Of a stretch of 64,000 nucleotides of DNA, positions 10,123 through 22,000 are shown one piece after another. Source of the stretch: Nitzschia sp. DOCU1 (Eukaryota; Bacillariophyta; Bacillariophyceae; Bacillariales; Bacillariaceae). The translations under genes were made by a program, and so were the position numbers. Each line of letters starts with the position of its first letter. Positions within the stretch are counted from its first letter, which is position 1. The notes under the pieces are model-generated. The model worked only from the letters and a program-made list of their open reading frames with translations, was not told the origin of the DNA and made no database searches. The stretch is from the NCBI GenBank assembly GCA_951394045.1, contig OX595987.1:4278001-4342000 (forward strand), read 5' to 3'.

Positions 10123-13100
10123 TCAAGCATTGCAGGAACCTCCAAGTTCCTCGCAGCAAGAACAAGCTACTGGCAGGGGCCATTGTGCGCATGCCATTGT
10201 GAGATTCGGGTTAGAGTTGCATAAGCCGTCAACCGTCCCAGACAGTGAGTTCAAAAGGAAATTGAATTTCTCCAAATTAGTCAAGCCGGAAAGGTCGGGG
10301 ATGGTGCCTGTCAAAAAGTTCGAAACTAACAAACAGAAGAGCCCACAAAAACTATCAGACAATTTGGGGGCATGCTGCTGTCTCGCACCAAGCTCAAAAC
10401 AAGGATGCACTTACAAAGATTGATAGAAGTAAGCTGTTCCAGGCCCACTAGTGCTTGTGGGAGAGTTCCGTCGAGCGCATTGCTCCCTGTGGAGTCACGA
10501 AAAAGTTAGCGCAACTACTATCCATCCAAGCCCAATCATCAGAAAGCAAACGTACTGAGATTCAAGTCTTTCAAGTTTGTCAATCGTCCGAGTTCAGAGG
10601 GAATAAAAGAAATTAGTCCGCTGGCGGCTACCACAGAGAAATAGTTCATGAATTCGGGTAAGAGAACTGAAATGGAAAGGCCAAAGTCTGAACTTCGCAT
10701 ACTTACCTATCATGAGCACCTCAAGTTTGGTGAGATTCCCCATTTCAGTGGGTATAGAAGAGCCTAGAGTGGGATTCTCTCCCAGATCTAGATATCGCAA
10801 GCTTGACAGATTGCCAATCTCGGTAGGAATTCCATTTTGGATGTTGTTGCGAAACAAAAATAACGTCTCCAGTCCTGTTAGAGAGAATAATCCGCTCGGA
10901 AGAGAACCTGACAAATCATTGGAGCTCAACCCAAGACCGCGAAGCAGGGGAAGTGATTCAACTGTAAACGTTGATGGGATGGGCCCTGTAAGCTTATTAA
11001 AGGCTGTAGCAAGTAATGTGGAAACATGATAGTGCGTCAGGCATAGCATCGCACAGGGAACAATCAAACGACCCAAAAGTACGTACTCAAGTCCAAAGTA
11101 TCAAGTTCGACACACTTGGCTAGTTCTGACGGAATGGAACCTCCAAGTCCATTTTGATTCAAGTCCAAGGTCCAAAGCGAATTAAAATGCCCGATTTCGC
11201 TAGGGATCGTCCCGTCAATATTGGCTCGTTCCACCACAAGATTCGTCACGACAGTGGGCCGCGACGGGTCTAGACACAAAATGCCTTGCACATTGTCTTC
11301 GGTAATTTCATTCCACTCACAAATCGAAGATTCTCCCAACCACCAATCCGCCGGAGAATCCTCTTTAGTGTCCAGGGCAATGGCATAGTACAACAATGCC
11401 GCCGCATACCGATCTTGAATCACGTTTTCCAAGGTAGGATCATTTGGATCGAGTTGGGCAGGATCGACATCGGATATCCATTGGAGAGCTCGACGTTGGG
11501 GTGTGCCATCGGTTGCCAAATCAACGTCACTCGAAATATTCGACGCTAAAGCTAAAAAGCCAAGGAAACGTTCCAAGCTTGTCGGGGCGGCCGTTTGTGG
11601 GGCGTGGGTGGGCGCCTCGAAGGGAGCCGCCATGATGGTGGGTGCTGGCGTCCGCAAAGCGAGACTGGGTGGTGGTACTGGATTGGCGGGGTTAGAATCA
11701 GACGTTAACACTAATGGAACCGCAATGGCCATGCCCAGCAATATCAATCCAAACAATGCAATAATCCATCGATATCGTTTCGGGATTCGTTTGGTTTCTT
11801 CTTGTTCAGCAATTGTTGCTTCGACGGCATTGGCCTGTTCGTGTGGCAATATGGATTGCACAATGGGCACTGTGGCTGCAGTAATCACCGAATGTTGTGG
11901 TTGAACTGGAGAAGCAGTAGTATCGGCATCGTATTGCCACGAAGTCCCACCTGACGTTGGCGGTGAATTTTCCATCCAATAATTTTGTTGTTGTTGTGGA
12001 TCTTGCGGGCGAAGCGAAGCCGAATTGTTATTACTGGCCGTGTTGTTGCTTATATCCACTTGTGACTCGGTCTCCTTGAGACGGGGACGGATTCGATTCC
12101 CGAGACCGATGGCAAAGGCTCCCGGCCGATTCTCAATCACGATTTGATCGCTCGGCATCTCTTCTTCTTCGACGTCTTCCAATAGTTCTTCTTCATGGTA
12201 TAATTGTCGAGCCGACACGGAATTGACCACGCTTCTATGGCTCGTAAATGCCATGCTGGACAAACTACCAGCATCGGGCATGGGATCGTCTCCTCGATCG
12301 GGCCCAAGTGCAAACGTTGTATTGGACGGCCGTTTCCTGGATGGACTCGGCGTAGATGCAGGAGCGTCACCGGGATCAAATTTGGTACTTTTACGAGACG
12401 ATCGTCGTCGTGATTGTCGTGCAGCACCAGGTGACGATTCTCCTCCCCGCGGTGGAGTCATGGACTGTGCCGGTGCATCTCCTCCATCGGCCTGACGATG
12501 AGCTGATTTGTTGAAGGGTGCTGCCGATGTCATGGCCACGGCACCGGGACGTGGAGGAGTTCGAGGCGGCTGCAAGGATTGCGCAGGACCATCTCCTGGA
12601 TCTGCAGCAGTGGGTGCGGATTTTCGTGGTGCCGTTGAAGGACCGGATACCGCCACTGCTCCTGGGGTAGTGGCAGGCGCTTCTCCAGCATCGCGCCCCG
12701 TCATGGATTTATGTATGGTAGACACGGCACCAGGACCAGCGATGGATACAGCTCCTGGGGTAGTGGCAGGCGCCTCTCCAGCATCACTACCTGACCCTGA
12801 TTTATGCATGGTAGACATGGCACCAGCCCCTGAAATGGATACTGCTCCTGGGGTAGTGGCAGGTGCCTCTCCAGCGTCTCGACCAGCCCCTGCTTTATTC
12901 ATGGTAGGCACGGCACCAGGACCCGATATCGACAGAACTCCTGGGGTAGCAGCTGGAGCGTCTCCGGCATGTCGACCCGTCGTCCCTGATTGAACTGGTG
13001 CTTGTTCCAGAGGAGAGTTTGTGGCCAGAGTAGTAGTAGTATTGGACAATGCGGCAGGGACACTGGACCGTGGGGGTACTGCTACTACGGCTCGATAGGG

Positions 13101-13631
13101 ATCTTCTTCGTCATGCATGGCAGGAAAGGACGATTGACTGGATGGGGCCGAAGTAGTATCCATAATAATAGTGGTGGTGGAACTCACGGGGCCTTGCGGC
13201 TGCTGCATTGTCATGATACTGGATCGTGTAGCCGCGACGCTACTCGATCGACGATAGGGATCTTCTTCTTCGTGCCATAGTGGAAAGGAAGTTTGACTGG
13301 CCGGTGTTCCAGTCGTTCCATTGGAAGTACAAGCAGGAATATCCGGAACATTGTCATCTGGCTGTTCACGGGCCGGCTTGACTTTTGTTTCATCGTCCTG
13401 ATTCATGGACGGAAAGGAAGATAGACTACCGGTTCGTCCCGATTCGTCCATTGTTTGCGTTTGTTCCGTCTGTGGTTGTCTTCTGTCATTATTCGTAACG
13501 ACGGGAGCCTCGCGCAAGGGCGAAAATCTCGACATGGGAATTAAGGGCTGAGAATCATCGCCATTGTCCGTGGTTTGAAAGCGGTGCTTTCTTGCTGGGC
13601 TACTACTAGTAGTAGGAGTAGTGGATGTCAT
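10123..13631 (-). CDS. LRR single-pass membrane protein, copy 2
   Basis: Exons 13631-11087, 11003-10707, 10627-10556, 10486-10415 and 10325-10123 sum to exactly 1063 codons (1062 aa), with the same intron phases as copy 1. The N-terminal 620 residues are disordered. They carry a 31-residue tandem repeat (DAGEAPATTPGAV type), further D-x-G-D-A-P motifs, and the conserved PGAFAIGLGNRI element near residue 503. The membrane helix is at about 622-644 (WIIALFGLILLGMAIAVPLVL). A DWWLGESSICEWNEI segment, LRRs and a Cys-rich end (ACSCCEELGGSC) follow. Exons 3 and 4 are 72 nt each, one LRR per exon. Two stretches are nearly identical to copy 1, including intron sequence, whereas the N-terminal domain has diverged strongly. 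Likely a cell-surface recognition or adhesion protein; function is inferred only. Confidence 0.88.
12650..12960 (-). repeat. 93-bp coding tandem repeat in LRR gene 2
   Basis: Four copies at exact 93-bp spacing (CCTGGGG at 12661, 12754, 12847, 12940) encode a 31-residue unit with GDAGEAPATTPGAVSISG-like sequence. The repeat lies in the disordered, presumably cytosolic domain and is unrelated in sequence to the 63-bp repeat of copy 1. Confidence 0.9.
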
Positions 13632-14073
13632 TTGTTATTGTATGCTCTACTATTCAAGAGTGTAGTGTATTGAACAGTATAATAAGCAGAGCACAAGAGC
13701 AAAAAGCACACACACAACCGTCTTTGGTTGCAATGGAGTGGTTGTGAACGATGAGAATGGCGCTTTTCGCGCCGGTAGTTTGTAATAAGATTTGAATCCG
13801 AGTTTGCTGACGCGCTCATCTGTTCCTGTGCATGGTGGTGAAGAATGCAACATAGGTAGGTATGTCATTGGATATTCTGGTAGATGCAGGCAGGCACTTG
13901 GACGATGGCGTCACACCGGCAATCCGAAGCGCCGGCCCCTCGCTGCGACACGAGGGGCACGACACAGCATCACAAACAAAGCACGCCATTTCGTTGGCGC
14001 TCTCTCTCTCACTTTCTTGGTCTCTCGATTGATTGCATCCTTCCTTCTGTTTGACTTTTACTTCCAATACAGT

Positions 14074-14469
14074 ATGGTCATTTTAGAAACAGCCGCCATT
14101 ACAGCCGCAGGTTATGGTTTGTATCGTGGAGGAGATGCGGCGGTTCGCAAGGGCAAGGAAACTCATAAAGAGCTTCAACGAGAACGAGTTCGGCAATCGC
14201 AGCGTGGCGAGTTGAACAACAAGGTCAAGACGCGGCAAGAACGCATCTCGCAACTTGTACAACTCAAGGAACAAAAAGATGCAACAACAAGTACTTCTTT
14301 CAGTACTACTACTAGTGACCGCAATATTCAGTCATCGTCGTCATCGTCTATTGAAGATCGACATGCCAGCGTTCTAGCGAAATTACGAGACAGTCGAGCG
14401 GCTACCCAAGAACCCAAAAAGGCCCCAGGGAGCAAACTTATTCAAGGATTGTTTGGAAAGCGAAAATAA
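14074..14469 (+). CDS. small basic coiled-coil protein, unknown function
   Basis: 131 aa from the ATG at 14074. I prefer this start because the frame upstream opens only with non-ATG or poorly coding sequence, and MVILETAAITAAGYGLYRGG reads as a natural N-terminus, a short hydrophobic Gly/Ala segment. Residues 25-70 are highly charged and helical (KGKETHKELQRERVRQ, NNKVKTRQERISQLVQLKEQK), probably coiled coil. A Ser/Thr-rich linker and a basic C-terminus (KLIQGLFGKRK) follow. No family recognised. It is divergent from LRR copy 2 (440 bp between starts) and convergent with the gene at 15257-16636. Confidence 0.6.
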   Translation: MVILETAAITAAGYGLYRGGDAAVRKGKETHKELQRERVRQSQRGELNNKVKTRQERISQLVQLKEQKDATTSTSFSTTTSDRNIQSSSSSSIEDRHASVLAKLRDSRAATQEPKKAPGSKLIQGLFGKRK

Positions 14470-15256
14470 TGCAAGAATGGCACTGATGGTGCAGGGGATT
14501 GGATTCGTTGATATCCAGGCGACCAAGAAAAGAAAGATGCGATTGTGCTTCGAATCCTAGAGTAGGCTCGAGTAGAGTACAACACGGCACAAGTATCGTA
14601 TTTGGATGTTTACACACACAAGTTGCTTGCTACCGAGGAATAGTATAGAGACGACTCTTGGAGTATAGTATGAATGAAGCTATTTGTTGTGCTAGCTAGT
14701 AGCGGGTTTGAGTTTCGGGGTGATTTTGACTCGGTCTATCTAAGTAGGAGTAGATTTGGACTCTGTCCATCACGCTAACTAGCAGAAGATAGTACTTCGA
14801 CTGGGTTTGTTTTACTTTTAGTACGAGCTGGGATCATCCATCCTCTCGAATAGCCAGCTAGTAGCTCCGCGTCCGATACCTAGATACGGGGACGATGCGA
14901 CCATGATTTCTTCCTTTTAGCTAGCACTACTACTAGATAATAGTTTGACTACCGCTTCATTCGTCTCTACGGTGCGTTACATCCATCGTGGAGTGGGATG
15001 CACAACAATCGACCTGGCTCTGCGCGTTCGAACAGCAGCAGTCGCAATAGTAATTTTATCTAGTACCTCTCGTCCAGCCGCATCGCTGTGACCCCAAGGG
15101 CAGTGCGCAGGCTGTGTATTACTGTTGTTACTAGCTAGTAGCTAGTAGAGAAGAATGTGGAAGTTGCAAAATTGTAAAATCTTCTACTATCGCTGCTTTC
15201 ATAGTAGTAGAAGAAAGTAGAACACGCCCTCCAGCCAGAAAGAACCATGCAGGCTA
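14470..15256. other. intergenic between convergent genes
   Basis: Many short CTAG/TAGTAG runs (for example GTTACTAGCTAGTAGCTAGTAG near 15128) but no coding potential. It is a 3' flank shared by two convergent genes. Confidence 0.5.
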
Positions 15257-16636
15257 TCATGCTACCCACAGGCGCGGCAGCTGCGAGGGATAATCCATGA
15301 CGGGTTCCTTGCGGGTACACAAAGGAGTTTTCCTCGAGGTCCTGGGGCTCCCAACAATCTTTCCAGCCATGGAAAGACGGCAATGATGAGACGATCTCTC
15401 CCCATCAATAATATTGTCATTCTTCTTCGTTTCGCCCAATAAAACTACGTCTAGATCATCGTCATCGGTCAAATCTCGATCGGTCAACGGTGTAGTATCC
15501 AAGGGATCTTCATCAATAATAGCAACGTCGACACGGTTCAAAATTTGGAGTCGGGCCGCCCGAATGCGTTCTTGTCGTTGACGTTCTAGTTTTTGACGTT
15601 CTCGTGGCAAATACGACCCACATTGCGGTTGCTTGGTGGGAGAATGACGGTTCATCATTGTGGGTACATTGGTACTACTTCCACCTCGTCGAGTCGAAGA
15701 CGTGTACACAAAGGGTCGTGTAGTAGTCGTCTTGATGGGCGACCTCATTTTCCCGACGGGACTGAGCGATGGATCTCGTTCTTCCGTGCGCAAAGATGTG
15801 GATCGCGTGTCCGTCTTGAGGGGACTATTGGATGCTGGATGGTCACCTACTACCTTCCTAGAGTGCCCCGAAGAGTTGCTTGGATTCCATCCAAAAGCCA
15901 AGGATGAAAGTGATAAAGGATGATGTGGCTTTTTGTTGTGGTTTCGCTTTTGAGCGCCATCCTTTTCCGGGGCTAGAGCAGGCTGCACCTGTGGTTGTTG
16001 TGGATGATGATGATGATCCAAGGATAGATTTACCCAGCGTATCGAAGACATGGAGGATTCCAGTGTCGAAGAGGTAACAGGTCGATCCCTACTAACGACT
16101 GGACTCATGGAAGGATCTCGCTCCAGATCCTTGCTGCTGAAATGGCCTGAGGATGGTTCCTTACTGAGACGTTTGTTGCGGTTCTGACTGCGTAGCGAAA
16201 AGCGTCCATTCTTCTTCTTTTTGGTAGTTGTTTTCTGCTCTGTTTGGCTCTTGCGAGAAGGATTCGGGTTCTCATGAGTGGACACTTCTCGAAGTTGCCG
16301 GATGCTCAATCTGCCTCTACCTCGCCTTGGATTCTGGTCTTCCTCATCATCGTTTTGATGCACCTGACAGTTGCTAATCGCCCCAGGACTTGCAATCGCC
16401 TGTAATCTAGATTGAATCGTCTTGAGTACTTTGCGACTTCCTTTTCGTAAACTTCCAGGCGACACATGATGACTCCGCCGTGCTGCTGGGCTCATGATTT
16501 CTTCGGTTCGTGCCCGCGTAATGGGGGACGCCGTCAGCTCACTTTTTGTCGATTCAATATCTGAATCATTCTCATCATGATCAAGTAGGAAGATTTCCCT
16601 ACCTAGTATTGACAAGTCGAGGTGTTGCTTTGTCAT
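15257..16636 (-). CDS. disordered basic protein, unknown function
   Basis: An intronless frame of 459 codons from the first ATG (MTKQHLDLSILGREIF). The protein is Ser/Arg/Lys-rich and low in hydrophobic residues. It contains many SP/TP sites (ITRARTEEIMSPAARRS, DPSLSPVGKMRSPIK, DPSMSPVVSRDRP) that could be phosphorylated by proline-directed kinases, a KKKKNGRFSLRSQNRNKR-type nuclear-localisation-like cluster, and one helical region (RERQKLERQRQERIRAARLQ). No domain recognised. The stop is 120 bp past a stretch shared with overlapping frames, so the C-terminus (QLPRLWVA) is less certain. Confidence 0.6.
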   Translation of the reverse strand: MTKQHLDLSILGREIFLLDHDENDSDIESTKSELTASPITRARTEEIMSPAARRSHHVSPGSLRKGSRKVLKTIQSRLQAIASPGAISNCQVHQNDDEEDQNPRRGRGRLSIRQLREVSTHENPNPSRKSQTEQKTTTKKKKNGRFSLRSQNRNKRLSKEPSSGHFSSKDLERDPSMSPVVSRDRPVTSSTLESSMSSIRWVNLSLDHHHHPQQPQVQPALAPEKDGAQKRNHNKKPHHPLSLSSLAFGWNPSNSSGHSRKVVGDHPASNSPLKTDTRSTSLRTEERDPSLSPVGKMRSPIKTTTTRPFVYTSSTRRGGSSTNVPTMMNRHSPTKQPQCGSYLPRERQKLERQRQERIRAARLQILNRVDVAIIDEDPLDTTPLTDRDLTDDDDLDVVLLGETKKNDNIIDGERSSHHCRLSMAGKIVGSPRTSRKTPLCTRKEPVMDYPSQLPRLWVA

Positions 16637-19022
16637 CGTCTCCTACACTGTGTCCAGGTTGAGTGTATGGGAAGTAGATGTTGTGTTTTGTCTGCCTTAT
16701 TATTATTATTGCATGATGTTTTCTCCTTGCGCGTTTTTGTCAACATGTGAAAAATCAGAAGGGGAACAAAAAAAGCATAGCGTAGATGGAGGCGTGGTGG
16801 GCAACTGCAACAACCCTGTATGCAGCAAAGAGGAATGTGGCCCAACGAAGTACTGTATTTACGATAAGATAGAAAGTCCCCACATTATCTGATAGAGGTA
16901 GAATTGCTGACGATAGCCATTCATCGGAGTTCCATTTCCCATATTTATTCATGCCCTACAAAATGTCAATTAACCTTTGTCGGCATTAGCGCTTCATGAC
17001 CTAAGATTGAACAGGCATTGTATGTTAGTCGTAGAATGGAGGGGCATAGGATGGATGGGTTCTTCCATTGCTTCAATCCGAGTTCTACATCATTTTTTGG
17101 CAGGGACGAGGAAAACGAGAAATCTCATTCAAGTGCACGATGAGAAGGGCAATGGAAACGAAGGCGAAGAGTGAATGGCCTACCTCTAACGCTAATAGCG
17201 TTATGGCTCGCTACAGTGCGATGAACATGCTTTCCTTCAAGCATGAGTCGAATCAAAACCAGAGGACATGCTGTTACTACTAGCTCAAGGCACTCAGTGG
17301 CGGCACGGTCAAAAGCAGAAATGATTGATTTGCTACGACAGGGCTGCTGGTGTCAATAGGTCGTTGGGTAACAGGGAGCTGCTTGCTGCTTCTTTGAAAT
17401 TCTATCTGCTACTAAAAGGTGCTTTCGAGGGCGGGGCGTCATTGTTACTGTCGGTACTGCGGGTGGTGCTGATTTGAATCAGCCGTCTTCTGTGCATCGA
17501 TGTTTGTGCCACTCCAAACTCTTTTCCTCACTGTACTGCGATTGGAGTTGGCGTAGCAAACGGCTCGGGTTCGTGAAGCATGATGATATCCACAACCTCC
17601 TGTTCCACAATGCGGGGACTTGTTTGTCGATTTGAGCAAAACACATGTTTGGGACGAGCGATTCCATGCCCCCACTCCCTACGTTATGATTTTGAACACT
17701 GGGATCATTGTTTGGATACGAGCAGCACCTATTTACATCGTCTATCATTGTCTTAAAAGGCTGGTGATAGGCCGTGCCAGAGGCTTTGTGAGCTAGGAGC
17801 TATTCCCTTAACCAACAACCAAACGGGGGCTGTCGACTCTTGCACTCGTCGGAGCATTGACTTTGGATCACTTTGCATTAAAAGAGCACAACTTGGATCC
17901 ACGGTTTTTGCATTGTTCCCTTCTACCAATGTCGCCAAGAAAGTTAGCATGGGTATCCATGAGAGATTCGTTCCAGTTTGACAAGGAAGCTTTGTGTGTC
18001 AATCCTGCTTTTGGTGGCAGAGGACTTGACAGTATATACTGCTTCATCGCACGGCGCTGGCCGTGGGTATCGCTGATCGACCATGATAATGTGCTGTAGA
18101 GCAGCGCTATGCGTTTGTTATCGCTTGCGGTGGCGCGTGATCATGTTGGATAGTGGTGCGCTCAACTAGCCACCACTGCTACCGCAGCCGGAACTTATTC
18201 CACCAATGACACAATGACGACGTAAACAGATCCAGACAATAGCCCGCCACAGAGTTTGCAGCTAGCAGTCAACAACCCACCTTGGCACACAACGTATTGA
18301 AAGCGGAAGGAGCAAAAGGCAGATGAAGGCGTCTCTATAATTTTGGCACTGCTATTCCTCGTGATTGTTCCTCTTCGGTGAATCGGCACCTCCGACGTGC
18401 CTTGGTGATTACTCTTAAGTCATAATCACCAGCACATTATGAATCTCGCAACAGTTAGATCCTTAGCTCAGGGACTCTCTACTAGTAGCAGTTCGAGGAA
18501 CTATCGTCCTGTAGTCGCAGCAGTCTTTTGATTTGGGGGAGGTGTTATCGGGGGGATTTGTCTATCTCTCTATGTTGTAGCTGAAGGGCTTAACTGCAAG
18601 TCATCGTGATTCATTCTTGGGTGCGATAAAACCCAAGACGGGGATTAAATAAGGGCATGTTTCAGCAGTCGCGTTGGGCCAAGACTTATGACATCAGTCG
18701 TCCATGTCAACATGGCGCGCCTGCCGTGTGGATCGTGTTGTTGAATTCAACAAGCCCTTCGAAGCATCGCTCGATTCATTCTGGATTGCACTATCTTTTC
18801 CCCTCAACTTTGTTGCGTTGGACATCGCGATTGAATGTCAGGCAACTGTTTTCAGCTGCCATCCTTTAAAAGTTTGACGGGGTGTTTTCCTACTTGTCGT
18901 CTTCGACTAGCCCGCAGAAAAAGCGTTGGATTAGTGGTTTATTGACTTGTTTCAGCTACAAACCCAGATTCATTCCGCGACCCAGTCATTCTCAATCAGC
19001 GATTCCTTGGTGCCTGGCAATC
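16637..19022. other. long intergenic region
   Basis: 2.4 kb with only short overlapping ORFs, the longest an 89-codon minus-strand frame at 17479-17748 with no recognisable motif. It presumably contains the promoters of the divergent genes at 16636 and 19023. No repeats or RNA genes seen. Confidence 0.45.
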
Positions 19023-22000
19023 ATGACGGCCCGAGGAGATGGCATTCCTTCCGAAATCACTGCCACGGATACTTCTCATGGGGGAAGCTCTGAGATTCGA
19101 GACAGCTCTCATTTGTCGCGGAGCTCCCACCGAAGCTCGTCTCATCATAGTCGACGGCGAGGCGCCTCTATTGGAGGGGGGTCGCATCATCAAAGAAAAG
19201 GCCCACCACACCCACCAGGCATACATGCAATAATGAGCGATGCCAGCAAATTGCCAAATTTGTATGGTGATTGGGGGCAGGACTCGATGAAAGAAATGCA
19301 GGTTGATCCCGCCATTTATGACTATGACTATGATGATATCAGTGAAGCTGGATCCGATTTTACGGAAGATTATTCGAGACACAAGCTCAATCACGATCAG
19401 GGACTGGGGTTTGAAGACGACGATGATGAATCTTCACTTTCTAGTGGTGCTTCATTTGGCGACGAAGATGAAGACGACTGGAGTGCGGCGGGCAGCAGCC
19501 AGGCTAGTTCAGCGGTTGACTCGAGGAAGGTATACAAACAGCAGCAAGGATATCAAGCGGATGGTATTCAAGGGACGCTGGACACCAACAATAAATTCGA
19601 GGACCACTTGTTGGAAGATCCTACCGAATTTAGTGTCGAAGAAGATCCCTTGTTTAATGCCAGTGGGGCATTAAAACTCTTCGACTTGCCCCCAGCAGTT
19701 AAAACATCCCTGGACGAAGTCGAGGAAGAAGAAGCTTGGAGTGACGAAAATGATCCACACGAATCATGGACCGGCCCTCCCACGGATCGAATCTGGCGTG
19801 AGGCAGACGATGGGACATTTGTGCCCGAAATGTCGGAACATTCAAAGGCGAGCACGGTACCCATCCAGGCCATTATGGCAAGCAACCTTTTACCACGATC
19901 AGGCCACAGCACGGCCGAAAGCAGCGTGGATTCGTTTGCGGGCGAAAGATCGCCGCCCCCAACGAGAGAGAGAAAGAAACCAGCACAAGAGCGTCGAATG
20001 ACGGCCCCCATGGAACCATTGCCTCAGGATCCCAAACTACGAATTGATGATTCGGATGAGGACGATTTCGATGGAGGAGATGAAATCGTTGATCGAAACA
20101 AGGCGATGTTTCCCCGTGAAGAGATTTTAGTCTTTTCTGACGACGAGGAAGAACGAAACAAGGCCAAGAAGCCGACATCTCGTCGGTCTTTAAACCCCAT
20201 TGTCCCGACTCCGGATATGGAAATTCGACGATCGCAGATGGAACTAGAAAGCATTCTCAGTCAGTCGGCCCCTCCAGGCCATTGGGACAACATTGCCATT
20301 ACAGAAGAGGACCTACACTATTCGGTAGATTTTTCCAAAATCCGAATGTCGCCCTATGAACATCGAGCCCCCCTCAAGGATCACTCCAGGAGGCCGCGGA
20401 AGAATAAGAGCCGAAGTAGTCCCAAGAAATCGAGTTCCACGAAAAAGAAGAAGTCCAGCAGTGCCAGATCCTCAAAATCAGGCAAAGAAAGTAGCCGGTC
20501 GTTGGGTAGCATGACGCCTCAGCCTGCGGATGACGCCGAGTCGGCTACTTCCATAACAGCCGAATCTCTTTCGTCGAGCGACGAGGACGTTGGCGACGAG
20601 GACGCATCGGTAGTATCTGAAGATTCCCGCGATTCCGTAGACGGAAAGAAAAAGTCCAAGTCCAGTAAGAAGGCAGCCAAAAAGAAACGCAAGAAGGACA
20701 AGATCCGAAAACGAGGAAGAAGGGCTGACTACGAAGAAGATTCAGGGGAGGACGATGGACCGAAAGCACAAGGCGCAGTAGCCGAACGAGTGGAAGCCAT
20801 TTTTACTGACAAGCAAAAGATTTTTGATACAACACTACATGGTAATGAGGACAAGGAGTCTCCTGGAAAAGAAGAACGACGCCCTAGCAGCCAAATGGAG
20901 GTAGAGTTGAATGCGTTCTTATCATCCGACGAGTTTCCCCGCCACTCTGAGAGCAAGCCCCAAAAGATTCGAGTTAAGAGCAAAGCGGCAGAAGCCACCT
21001 CGGGCGGGGAACGGAGACGTCCGTCCCGTAGCCACAGTATAAATGAAAATTTGGAGGGACAAGGACGAAGTAAATCCAAGTCTCGGAGCCGTAGCTTGTC
21101 CAAGGATCCATCCAAGGTCCATCGGAGTCGCAGCAAGTCGAAGGATAACGCCGCTACTAGTAGCAGCAAATCGAGGTCGCGAAGCAAGTCAGTGGACAAG
21201 AGCGGAAGCAAGCCGTGCAGTCGGTCCAAGTCGGTGGACAGGACCAAGACGGAGGACAGGACCAAGACGGAAAGTTCGGTCACCCCCCTGAGGCGCAGAG
21301 CTAAAAAGGACGCCAAGTCGCCGGAAGATGGGATTAATGATGCGGCTAGCGTTTACACGACCCAAACGGCCCCAATCGCATCTACTGGCTCGCCAAAGGG
21401 AAGCATGCTGGAGATGAAGCTAAGCATGCTGGAAAATATGGAGGTCCCCGCCTCCGATTCTATGCCTGATTCGGCTACCATGATTTCAGCTCCAGTGCCG
21501 GGCCAGGGTTCCGGCGAGAAACTGAGAAAAGCACCCAAGCGATCCAAAAGCATGACCAAGCCCAAGCCCGAGAAGCCATCCAAGCCGAAAGAGTCAAAAT
21601 CTTCCAAAAATCTCCGGACCTCGTCCAAGAAACTCGACGTGCCAAAAGAACTAAAGCAACCCTTGGAGACTTCCAATGCCATGACGTTGAATGATTTGAT
21701 CGACGATGGTTCCTCTGTCGAGTTCGATGCACCTCAGCGCAGTAGCGATAAAGGAAACACGTCCGATCTGAATGCTTCAATATCTTCATTGGGAGCAGAA
21801 GTACCTGTCGATAATACCAATATGGTCCGAATTGTCATTCAACGCCTGCAAAACAAGATTACCGAAATCGAGCATCGTACTAAAGATGAGCTCATGTTGT
21901 TGAAGAAGGACTTTGACAAACGCAAGGCTGCCATCGACGAAAAGGTTCAGAAGGAGATGGCAACGAAGAATCCGGTCGAAGCCGTTTTATGCCTTCACAA

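Noticed and set aside
17479..17748. 89-codon minus-strand frame with an ATG
   Set aside because: Overlapped by another frame of similar length, no motif, no splice context; probably chance.
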